A stretch of DNA of 64,000 nt from Anderseniella sp963698275 (GTDB taxonomy: Bacteria; Pseudomonadota; Alphaproteobacteria; Rhizobiales; Aestuariivirgaceae): NCBI GenBank assembly GCA_963698275.1, contig CAVOQE010000001.1, positions 620,001 through 684,000 of the forward strand, in the 5' to 3' direction. The position numbers were made by a program, and so were the translations under genes. Below are positions 44,531 through 53,000 of this stretch, in pieces. The notes below the pieces were generated by a model. It did not search any database, was not told the origin of the DNA, and saw nothing but the letters and a program-made list of their open reading frames with translations. Every line of letters starts with the position of its first letter. Position 1 is the first letter of the stretch.

Positions 44531-45435
44531 CAGCCGGTGCCCTTGGTTTTGGTGTTGCCAAGTTCGGACTTCTTTTCCAGCAGTTCTATGATTTTTCCGG
44601 CGATATCTATGCCGGTTGCTTTTTCTACACCTTCCAGTCCAGGTGACGAGTTGACCTCCATGACGACCGGACCATGATTGGCTCTGAGCATGTCAACACC
44701 GCACACATTCAGACCCATGGCCTTCGCAGAGCGAATGGCGGTAGAGCGTTCTTCGGGCGACAACTTGATCTGTTTTGCGGACCCGCCACGATGAAGATTA
44801 GACCGAAACTCGCCTTCGCCACCGGTGCGCTGCATGGCTGCAACTACTTTTCCACCTACCACAAGTGCGCGAATATCGGTGCCGCCGGCTTCCTTGATAA
44901 ACTCCTGCACCAGAATGTTTACATTAGCGCTGCGAAACGCTTCGATCACAGATTTGGCCGAACGGTCTGTATCGGCCAGAACGACGCCTAACCCCTGAGT
45001 TCCTTCGAGAAGCTTGATGACCAGTGGCGCTCCACCGGCCATTTTCAGGACTTCTTCGGTTTGTTTCGGGTCATGCGCAAACGTTGTGACAGGTAAACCA
45101 ATGCCCTCACGTGCCAGGATTTGTGTCGAGCGCAGCTTGTCTCGCGACCGGCCAATTGCGACCGACTCGTTAAGTGGATACACACCGGCCATTTCGAACT
45201 GGCGCAGTACGGCAAGCCCATAGAACGTAATGGACGCACCAATGCGCGGAATGACAGCGTCATAACCTGTTAGTTTTTGACCATTGTAAAAAATATCGGG
45301 GCGCCGCGAGGCAATGTTCATCGTGCAGCGCAGGGTATTGATTATATCGAGAGTGTGGCCACGTTGTTCAGCGGCCTCCTTAAGACGTTTATGCGAGTAT
45401 AGGTTGGCATTTCTTGCCAACATTGCGATCTTCAT
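44530..45435 (-). CDS. rimK: RimK-type alpha-L-glutamate ligase
   Basis: A 301-residue ATP-grasp ligase closely resembling E. coli RimK, which adds glutamates to the C terminus of ribosomal protein S6 and can make poly-glutamate. Diagnostic parts are YDAVIPRIGASITFYGLAVL, PLNESVAIGRSRDKLRSTQ, KLLEGTQGLGVVL, FRSNLHRGG and the metal-binding VVMEVNSSPGLEG. AAAGGAG lies six bases before ATG 45435. It sits between a RimB-type protease gene (58 bp) and the M14 hydrolase gene (one-base overlap). Substrates other than S6 are possible in this context. Confidence 0.93.
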   Translation of the reverse strand: MKIAMLARNANLYSHKRLKEAAEQRGHTLDIINTLRCTMNIASRRPDIFYNGQKLTGYDAVIPRIGASITFYGLAVLRQFEMAGVYPLNESVAIGRSRDKLRSTQILAREGIGLPVTTFAHDPKQTEEVLKMAGGAPLVIKLLEGTQGLGVVLADTDRSAKSVIEAFRSANVNILVQEFIKEAGGTDIRALVVGGKVVAAMQRTGGEGEFRSNLHRGGSAKQIKLSPEERSTAIRSAKAMGLNVCGVDMLRANHGPVVMEVNSSPGLEGVEKATGIDIAGKIIELLEKKSELGNTKTKGTG

Positions 45436-45493
45436 GTTTTTCTCCTTTGTTGAGACAATTTGCCCTGGCAGATGTTTGAAAATTGCGCCGGGG

Positions 45494-45982
45494 CTAGTGA
45501 TCCGCAGTGTTTGCCGCAGCGGGCTTTCTGAGGGGTCGCCCAGAAAGGAAAGATGCACTGGGGTTGACCAGCACGCGGTGTGTCCGCAACGCGGTCCGCC
45601 CCAGTATCAGGTCGAATTCCATCTTCTTGCGATCGGCAAGCGATATTTCGACTTTCCAGCGGTGGCGGCCGAGCAGAAGCGTTGTGCGGATGATTAGGCG
45701 GCGTTCAGGCACACCGCCTGAATTCTTAATGTCACGTTCATCAATCACTTGCGCTTCAAGCAAATAGTCAGGTGCCGGTCCGTGTGCCGGAAGCTTGAAA
45801 CGAACCCATTTCTGACCGGCCCGCTCGAACTGTTGCTGGTTCTCCGCATGCAGGGCGGATGTGCGGGCTCCGGTGTCAATCTTTGCGCGCATCTCTTTAA
45901 TATTGAAGTCGGGCAGCCCCACGAGTTCGCGCCAACCCACAATTTCACGCTTTCGTTCCGTGATTTTCTTTCGATTGCCCAT
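45494..45982 (-). CDS. rimB: RimB-type retropepsin-like aspartic protease (DUF785/PF05618)
   Basis: A 162-residue single-domain retropepsin-like protein. The active-site motif is KIDTGARTSALHA (Asp-Thr-Gly), and further conserved parts are LIIRTTLLLG, WKVEISLADRKKMEFDLILG and TALRTH. It has no signal peptide, so it is cytoplasmic. In Pseudomonas, RimB cleaves the glutamate tail that RimK adds. Start is ATG 45982, or GTG 45988 overlapping the stop of the upstream small gene. A paralogous domain occurs in the exported protein at 46413. Confidence 0.88.
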   Translation of the reverse strand: MGNRKKITERKREIVGWRELVGLPDFNIKEMRAKIDTGARTSALHAENQQQFERAGQKWVRFKLPAHGPAPDYLLEAQVIDERDIKNSGGVPERRLIIRTTLLLGRHRWKVEISLADRKKMEFDLILGRTALRTHRVLVNPSASFLSGRPLRKPAAANTADH

Positions 45983-45984
45983 TT

Positions 45985-46263
45985 TCACAGCAAATCTTCA
46001 TTCGCGCGGCGATAGTTCACGAAAGCATTGGCGCTGGTCACAACATAAAAACTATCCATGTCGATGAGCACGTAACCGCGCTCAAAAAGTGCACGTCCAA
46101 GCGCCCGGATATCATCCTCATAAAGCCGCCGCCGCTGCACCAATTCCCGCACGAGTTTTGCAGGTATTCGATAGCGCCCGGATTTCTTTCCGCCAAACTC
46201 TACATCGTAAAATTTGGCCAGGCAGTCGGCTGCCTTTGATATGTTTTCTGGTTCTCTTTCCAT
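45985..46263 (-). CDS. small protein of unknown function, first gene of the rimK operon
   Basis: A 92-residue charged protein. Its helical middle and the segment LYEDDIRALGRALFERGYVL followed by strands (DMDSFYVVTSANAFVNYRRA) could form a winged-helix-like domain, but I recognise no family. It starts 12 bp downstream of a perfect 10-bp dyad (46276-46300), so autoregulation is conceivable. Its stop overlaps the alternative GTG start of the RimB-type gene. Confidence 0.6.
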   Translation of the reverse strand: MEREPENISKAADCLAKFYDVEFGGKKSGRYRIPAKLVRELVQRRRLYEDDIRALGRALFERGYVLIDMDSFYVVTSANAFVNYRRANEDLL

Positions 46264-46275
46264 AGTTAGAATATA

Positions 46276-46300
46276 TATAGACAAACAAAATTTGTCTATA
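46276..46300. promoter_or_regulatory. perfect 10-bp dyad in the rimK divergent promoter region
   Basis: TATAGACAAA-CAAAA-TTTGTCTATA: perfect arms around a five-base spacer, in an AT-rich stretch. It lies 12 bp before the minus-strand operon start and 112 bp before the plus-strand retropepsin gene. Most likely an operator. No T-run pattern supports a terminator, and no gene ends here. Confidence 0.65.
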
Positions 46301-46412
46301 GGCAAAATAAAATATTAAATAACGATTGCTGTCCGCAGTGCTAGCCTAACTGGCGGTCGTCACCTGGACAAATCCGGGCAAGCAACTGTTCGATTGGAGA
46401 CAGGTGGTTCCC

Positions 46413-47102
46413 ATGCGCGCGTTCATTGCGTTTATCATGCTTATGGTGTTGACGTTATCGGCTCCGGCGGTCGATTTCAGCCCACCACAGATAGTACCTG
46501 ACCGATTGCCCGGTGGCATCAGTGCCATTGAGATGTCGGTTATCAACAAGCCAGATGATGACGCCGGCCATGTGAATCTGCGCACCGGGTTTGATAGATC
46601 TGCACGCGCCGTGATCGAGACTCAGCATCAATATGCTGGACAAACCACAAAACAGCAGGTCATAGGCTGGCGCGAACATATCATCTTACCGGAGTTTGGC
46701 AGCACACAACTCGATGCAAAGATCGATACCGGAGCGCGAACATCTGCCCTGCATGCCGTTGATATAGCGGTCGAAAGCCGCAATAGGGAAGAGTGGGTTT
46801 CATTTCACCTTCCCTACCTTGGCGAGCCTCGTTCAGCCCGCCATAGCGCCAAAATTTTCGACAAGCGCAAGATCAGAAGTACCAGCGGCATTGCTCAACT
46901 GCGCTATGTGATAAGAACAACGCTCGTGCTGGGCAACCGGCAATGGCAGATAGAGGTGTCTCTCGCTGACCGGGAGAAAATGAAGCACGATATCATCCTC
47001 GGTCGCACAGCTGTCCGACATCAAGGGCTGTTGGTCGATCCTGCAAAATCTTACCGGGCCGGCACACCGGTGTCAGGCGGGTCAGGCAAATCGAATCCGT
47101 GA
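46413..47102 (+). CDS. exported chimeric retropepsin-like protease
   Basis: A 229-residue protein in two parts. Residues 1-70 are a signal peptide (MRAFIAFIMLMVLTLSAPA) and a leader resembling the N terminus of the MscS-type channel encoded 134 bp downstream (ISAIEMSVINKPDDDAG against ISAIEASISEKADDDTG there). Residues 80-220 are a RimB-like retropepsin domain with AKIDTGARTSALHAVDIA, IRTTLVLG and EVSLADREKMKHDIILGRTA. The start is ATG 46413 with AGGTGG five bases before it; the channel gene has the same arrangement. The protease domain is thus probably periplasmic, unlike RimB. Confidence 0.8.
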   Translation: MRAFIAFIMLMVLTLSAPAVDFSPPQIVPDRLPGGISAIEMSVINKPDDDAGHVNLRTGFDRSARAVIETQHQYAGQTTKQQVIGWREHIILPEFGSTQLDAKIDTGARTSALHAVDIAVESRNREEWVSFHLPYLGEPRSARHSAKIFDKRKIRSTSGIAQLRYVIRTTLVLGNRQWQIEVSLADREKMKHDIILGRTAVRHQGLLVDPAKSYRAGTPVSGGSGKSNP

Positions 47103-47235
47103 CCTGCAGGAGAACACATATCAAGCTTCTGCCTGGAAACAGTTTCAATAGGTGCAGCAATAGTCTAACTAGCTGCAGCCATCCATTGTGATGTGTTGAG
47201 GTTGATAAATTTTCGATCTGTGTCAGGTGGACCCG

Positions 47236-49620
47236 ATGCGCACGCTTCTAGCCTTGTTTATGCTTGTCGTTATGAGCCTGCCTGTGCAGGCAACCGATCT
47301 TGGCCCTCAGCAGGCCGAGCTTGGCAAATTGCGCGACAGCATCAGCGCCATTGAAGCTTCGATCTCGGAAAAGGCAGATGACGACACCGGCCTTGTCAAG
47401 CTGCGCCTTGAACTCGACGCGTTTTCAAAGTCTGTGATCGATTTCGGTGTGTCGCTTCGCCCACGCATCAACGAAATCAAACAGCGCCTGGACGCATTGG
47501 GAGCATCTCCAAAGGAAGGCGAGCCTGCCGAGGCTGAAAGTCTTGCCCTGGAACGCAGGGCCATGCTGGAGGAAAAAGGCCAGTTCAACCTGCTGCTTGG
47601 AGAGGCCGAGAACCTGTCAATCCGCTCCAGCAGGGCGATAGACCGGATCGGCTCGCTGCGCCGTGACCTGTTCGCCAGCACGTTGTTCAAACAGACTGAT
47701 CTTGACGGAGCCGTGAGCCTGGAAACACTTTCAGGCTTTAAGACCGAGTTTTCCAAAGCAAGCCAGCAAATATCATCGCGCATGCGGTTCATGTACTCAT
47801 TCCGCAGCACGGAACTGATGTCGGCTATTGGGTTTTCCATTCTGATCGGATTGGTCACATTGCTTGGTGTGAGGCGAGTATTTGGCTTCATTCGCCGGGC
47901 AACTGCCACTGATACGGAAGACAGCTATATTGCCAGGCTGTCTCTGGCGTTCTGGTCCACTGTGATCCCATCCCTTGCTGTCGCGGCTGCCCTTGCATCA
48001 GCATATTGGCTGTTTTCCCATTTTGGGGTTTTCACACCACAGACAGAAGGGCTGACTGAAGCTATCCTGGTGTCCTTTGCCGCAGTTTATTTCATTCAGC
48101 GCCTGGCATCTGCACTGTTGTCGCCGGGCAACCCGGCCCGCCGCCTGATCCTGGTCTCTGACGGGGCGGCTCGCACGCTCTTCTTGCTGGTAGTCAGCCT
48201 TTCCGTCATTCACGTGCTGGACTTTTTCATTGGCAGAATGAATGATATTTTCTCCTCGCCGCTGGCATTGACTGTTTCCAAGAGCCTGATTTCTTCCCTG
48301 CTGATTTCAGTTGTGCTGGTGATGATAGCACTGGTGAGGCCGTTCAAGGACAAGCTCAGCGGTCGTGCCTATGGCTGGCCGGTCTGGGTGCGCACTCCTA
48401 TATTGATAATGGCCATTTTCATCATTGCTGCAGCCCTGTTCGGCTACATAGGTCTTGCCCGGTTCGCGGCCGCGCAAATCGTCGTCACCGCTGCCATTTT
48501 GGCCACCATGTATATCGGGGTTCAATCAGGTCAGGTTCTGGCGGCCGAAGGCGCGTTTCCGCAATCAGTGATTGGAAGTCGCATCAAGGCGAAGTTCTCC
48601 TTGAATGACACGACGCTGGATCAGCTTGGCCTGCTGTTCAGCTTTATCATATATGCAGTTGTTTTCATTATTGGTTTGCCGTTGCTGTTGTTGCAGTGGG
48701 GCTTCAATCAGCTCGATATTCAGACGTGGTTGTATCGTATTCTGACCGATATCCGAATTGGCAACATTTCAATCTCCTTGCTTGGAATCCTGTTGGGCTT
48801 TGGTGTGTTCGTTGTCGGATTTCTGTTTACGCGCCGGGTTCAGCATTGGCTTGACGGCTCGGTCATGGCGCGCAGCCGTGTCGATATCGGTGTTCGAAAC
48901 TCAATTCGCACTATCGTCGGCTATGTTGGTATTGCGCTGGCTGCGGTCATCGGCCTGTCAGCGGCCGGATTTGACCTGTCCAGTCTGGCCCTGGTGGCGG
49001 GCGCCCTGTCACTGGGCATCGGTTTTGGGCTGCAGAACGTTGTTTCCAACTTTGTTTCCGGCCTGATACTGCTGGCCGAACGTCCGTTCAAGGTAGGCGA
49101 CTGGATTGTGACCGGAAATACCGCGGGTTTTGTGAAGAAGATTTCCGTGCGTGCCACCGAAATCGAGACATTCCAGAACCAGACGGTCATTCTGCCCAAT
49201 TCCGACCTTATCAACCAGCCCGTCGGCAACTGGACCCACCGCAACCATCGCGGCCGTATCGAAATACCGGTCGGTGTCGCATACGGCACCAAGCCACGCA
49301 TTGTGCACGCCCTGCTGCTCGACATCGCCAGCAGTCATCCTCGGGTGATGAAGGTCCCGGCTCCAACCGTTGTATTCATGGGGTTCGGCGACAATTCGCT
49401 TGATTTTGAAGTGCGCGTGCACGTACCGGAGGTTATCGACGGAGTTGGCATCGCCACTGAGTTGCGTTTCCAGATCGTGGAGGCATTCGAACGCGAGGGC
49501 ATTGCCATTCCGTTCCCGCAGCGCGACGTCAATCTCAAATTGCAGGACATTGAGGCGTTGGCCGACGCAATCGACAAGGTGAACCGCAACAAGAAGCGAC
49601 CGTCCACGGCGGGAACGTGA
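47236..49620 (+). CDS. large MscS/MscK-type mechanosensitive channel (DUF3772-like periplasmic region)
   Basis: A 794-residue inner-membrane channel with a signal peptide (MRTLLALFMLVVMSLPVQA), a helical periplasmic domain (about residues 20-190) of the DUF3772 type, and about ten hydrophobic segments. The MscS core is SLALVAGALSLGIGFGLQNV, then SNFVSGLILLAERPFKVGDW, with the beta domain NQTVILPNSDLINQPVGNW and a C-terminal alpha-beta domain (FPQRDVNLKL). It is a tension-gated channel relieving hypo-osmotic stress. Start as for the upstream gene: AGGTGG then ATG. Probably cotranscribed with the exported retropepsin. Confidence 0.9.
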   Translation: MRTLLALFMLVVMSLPVQATDLGPQQAELGKLRDSISAIEASISEKADDDTGLVKLRLELDAFSKSVIDFGVSLRPRINEIKQRLDALGASPKEGEPAEAESLALERRAMLEEKGQFNLLLGEAENLSIRSSRAIDRIGSLRRDLFASTLFKQTDLDGAVSLETLSGFKTEFSKASQQISSRMRFMYSFRSTELMSAIGFSILIGLVTLLGVRRVFGFIRRATATDTEDSYIARLSLAFWSTVIPSLAVAAALASAYWLFSHFGVFTPQTEGLTEAILVSFAAVYFIQRLASALLSPGNPARRLILVSDGAARTLFLLVVSLSVIHVLDFFIGRMNDIFSSPLALTVSKSLISSLLISVVLVMIALVRPFKDKLSGRAYGWPVWVRTPILIMAIFIIAAALFGYIGLARFAAAQIVVTAAILATMYIGVQSGQVLAAEGAFPQSVIGSRIKAKFSLNDTTLDQLGLLFSFIIYAVVFIIGLPLLLLQWGFNQLDIQTWLYRILTDIRIGNISISLLGILLGFGVFVVGFLFTRRVQHWLDGSVMARSRVDIGVRNSIRTIVGYVGIALAAVIGLSAAGFDLSSLALVAGALSLGIGFGLQNVVSNFVSGLILLAERPFKVGDWIVTGNTAGFVKKISVRATEIETFQNQTVILPNSDLINQPVGNWTHRNHRGRIEIPVGVAYGTKPRIVHALLLDIASSHPRVMKVPAPTVVFMGFGDNSLDFEVRVHVPEVIDGVGIATELRFQIVEAFEREGIAIPFPQRDVNLKLQDIEALADAIDKVNRNKKRPSTAGT

Positions 49621-49733
49621 ACATATCCGTTCATTTGCCGTTCACATGGGATTTGCGATAGTAAGTCATGAAGATTGAAAATCGTGGCGCTGGTTCCATC
49701 CACACCCACCCACAATTCCGGGGAAATGAGCAT

Positions 49734-50000
49734 ATGTACAAGACCATAATACTGACATCAGTCATGCTGGCCTTTGGGACCGGACTGGCGAACGCTGCTA
49801 CCGTCACCAACAAGGACGGCGGGGCCATCATGATTGTGGTGACAGAAGGCGGCCAGAAAACCGAGGTGGGCATTGCGCCCGGCCAGAGCGTCAATGTGTG
49901 CGGCGGCGGCTGCTTCGTAACCATGCCAAACGGCGACCGGGAAACCCTCTCCGGAGGCGAAACAGTGGAAATTTCCGGCGGCAAGGCATCAGTCAAATAA
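49734..50000 (+). CDS. small exported protein of unknown function
   Basis: An 88-residue protein with a signal peptide (MYKTIILTSVMLAFGTGLANA) and a short beta-rich mature part of about 67 residues containing one CGGGC motif, which could form a disulfide or bind metal. GGGGAA precedes ATG 49734. It follows the channel gene by 113 bp on the same strand. No family recognised. Confidence 0.65.
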   Translation: MYKTIILTSVMLAFGTGLANAATVTNKDGGAIMIVVTEGGQKTEVGIAPGQSVNVCGGGCFVTMPNGDRETLSGGETVEISGGKASVK

Positions 50001-50023
50001 ATTTTCGGTTCCTGCAGCGTCGT

Positions 50024-50039
50024 GGGTTCATGTGAACCC
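50024..50039. repeat. palindromic intergenic repeat, copy 4
   Basis: GGGTTCA-TG-TGAACCC, perfect seven-base arms, between convergent genes (stops at 50000 and 50048). The flank CTGTTGCTCTAG links it to the element at 53830 (GCTGCTCTAG). Confidence 0.6.
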
Positions 50040-50047
50040 CTGTTGCT

Positions 50048-53000
50048 CTAGTTCGGACTTGATGGCTGGATGTTCAGCAGACCGGAATTTTGCGGTTTGA
50101 TGATTGCGGCGTCTGGAATTTCAAGCGGGATGCTTTCTTCGATCAGGTCTTTCAAGCGTTGCTGTTCTATGGTGATCGCGCGGCTGCCGGCGCCTTCTCT
50201 GGCATTGACGCGTTCTTCTTCCTGGAGGGCACGGCGTGCAGCGGCTTCTCTTGCCTCTAGCAGCTTGCGTTCGCGCTCTGCTTCGCGTGCCGCTTGCTGT
50301 TCACGATACAGGCGTTCTTCCTCGAGGAGGCGCTGCTCTTGGCGTTGCAGTTCCTCAAGCCGGTCCATGCCCTTTTGCAACAAGCTGACCACAATCCAGG
50401 ATTTCAGCGCGGAGGTGTCATAGGTGCGGTTGAGTGACAGCGGATGACCTGCAAGACGCATGGCGATGCCGGGCACCTCAGCGGTGCTGCTTTTCTGTTT
50501 GAGCGAAATATCCGCGCGCGCCTTGTGTGCGCTGAAGTCTGCAGACAGGCGCATGGTGCCGCTGGCAGATTCAGTGCTGATCGGGATGCTGCCGGTTCTC
50601 AAACTGCCATTCTGCAAGGTTACGTCAGCCGGCCTGGCGTTCACAACCGTGCCGCCTTGCGACAGCGCTGAGTTGATGGTGTCGTCAATTGAGTTCACAT
50701 TCTCAATTACCGCGAGACGGCGGGTTACACCGGCCAAATTGAACCTGGGTAATGTCAGTGATGCCGGCACTATGCGTCCGTTTCCGGTTAACTGGCTGAC
50801 GAGGCCGCCGGGCGAACGCCCTTCGCCGTCAAAATCCAGTTGCAGGCCGATATCCCCGCTGATCGCACCCTGGCCGTCCACGGTCTGCAACAGGTCCGCC
50901 AGCGCCAGCGTGGCATCAAGTTTTCCGGACAATTTGAGCAGGGGGCCGGCATTCTCAGCGGCCACGAACATTGAAAACCGGCGCTCGGGGCTGGCGTTTC
51001 CGGTAATGCTGAAATTCACCGTCTCTTTGCTGGCGCGTTTTAAATCAGCGCGCGCGCTGCTCAATGCGAGGCCTGGCAGGAGCGCTGCGCGTTGCGCTGC
51101 AATCGTAAGGGACCGGTTGAGCCACCCCAGCCGGGTCGCGTCAAAGGTGCCGGCTGCGCGAACCGGCCGGCCTCCGGCCGGCATGACCATGCTGGATGCG
51201 AGCCAGCCAAGATCGAGGCTCTGAACCGTCAACTCACCGTCGATGAGCGGTGCCGTGATGTTGCCTGTCACCGTCGCCTTGCCGGCTATCGTGTTGAGCG
51301 GCATGGTTGCCTTCAGGTTTGACAGCTTGATCATGCCCGGGGTTATGACTGCATCTGCGTCCGCGGCAAATTTTCGGTCGATCTCCACCGGCCATGCCGG
51401 CACGGCAAGGCCGACTGCCGACGCCAGGGGAGTGATATCTGCAGCCGCCAGTTTTACGGTTCCGGCTGCGCTGATGCCACCTTCCGGGCTGACCGTGACG
51501 CCGCCGTCAAACCCCAGGGTACTGGACAGTAGTGACAGTTCCGATGTGCCGGTGAGGGCGGAAGACGGCTTTCCGGCAAAGGCCAAATTCAATTTGGCGG
51601 GCTCGTTGCCTCCGGCAAGAGCCTGAAGCCCGACAAGCGCAAGCAGGCCCTGGCTGGTGGTTCCGGTGGCGGAAGCGGTGATCTGGGTGTCGCCGTCACG
51701 CCATTCAGCGAACTTGCCGTCGAAACCACCTGAAAGCGCTATTTCAGCACCGGCCGCCGTGCCGTTTGCGGCTATGGTGAATTTGTTGATGGCGCTGCCC
51801 GTGCTGACTTCACCCAGTACCTTGAGGTCGACCGGACCAAGACGCCTGGCCCACGGTGTGGATGCGAGATCTGCATCCATCACGCCAATCAGGCGCAGGA
51901 AGGGACGAGGGTCGGTTGCCTTGAAATCACCCGACACGGATCCGGTTATACCTTCCTCGGGAAAGTTCAGTACGCCGGCAATGTCCAGGCGCGCATCGCC
52001 GATACCGCCGATCTCGATGGTGCGAAGTTCCACGGCACCTTCGGACATGTCCACGTCAATCGCGATGTCCTGCGCTTCAACGCCACGCAGCACCAGGGTG
52101 TCGGTCTGGATGGTGATGTGGGCATCGCCGAAGGCCAGGGCGTTTGCCGCCAGATCGGTCAGACCGGCAATTGTTCCATCTTCGATGGCACTGGTCGAAA
52201 ATCCGCGAGGGGCATAGCGATCCACATTGATGGAGTCCGCCAGCAACCGAATGCTCAGGGATGGACTGTCACCACGATAAAGGCTGAATGAACCGGTGGC
52301 GCTGGCATCATCCAGACTGGCGTTCATTCCCGTCAGGCGAAGTGCGACAGGTGTCCAGCCCACCAGGCTGCGCAGTTTGGCGCGGCCACGGGTGCCGGAC
52401 CAGACCTGTTTTGTTGCCTTTGCCCTGTCCGGAGCGGCCCAGATCACAAATTCACGCAGTGAGCCTGACTGAACTTCAAGCTCACCTGCCAACTGCGGCA
52501 GCCCGTCGGTATCGGCCGGCAACACTACCCCGGCGAAGCGTGCCCTGGTCTGTCCCGGTAAGCTGGCAGATGCCTCTGTAATGCGCATTGCCTGTGGTGT
52601 GATGTCGCCGCTCAGACGTGCTTTTGAGAGCGTTTCACCTCCGGTGATCAGGCTGGTAATGCCGGCGTCGAAACGGATCTGCGTATTTGACGGCAGGGCC
52701 TCCAGCAGGTTCGACACTGCATAAAGCTGATCACCACTGCCAAGTTCTGCAAACACGTTGCGCCCGACCAACTGATCCAGATCGACGGATGCTGCTTCAA
52801 GCCTGGTTGTCACAACAAATCGTGAGCCGAGCTTCACCGATGCCTCGCCGGTCATAAGGTTGCGTCCGGTAAGGTCGTTTGCCGGAACCACCTGGATATT
52901 GTCGAGTTTCACCAAATCGAAATCTGCGGTGACATCGCCGGACACGCGAACCTGCAGGTTGGCGTTCAGTGGGTTGGCCTTGCCATTGGGCTGGCGGGCA

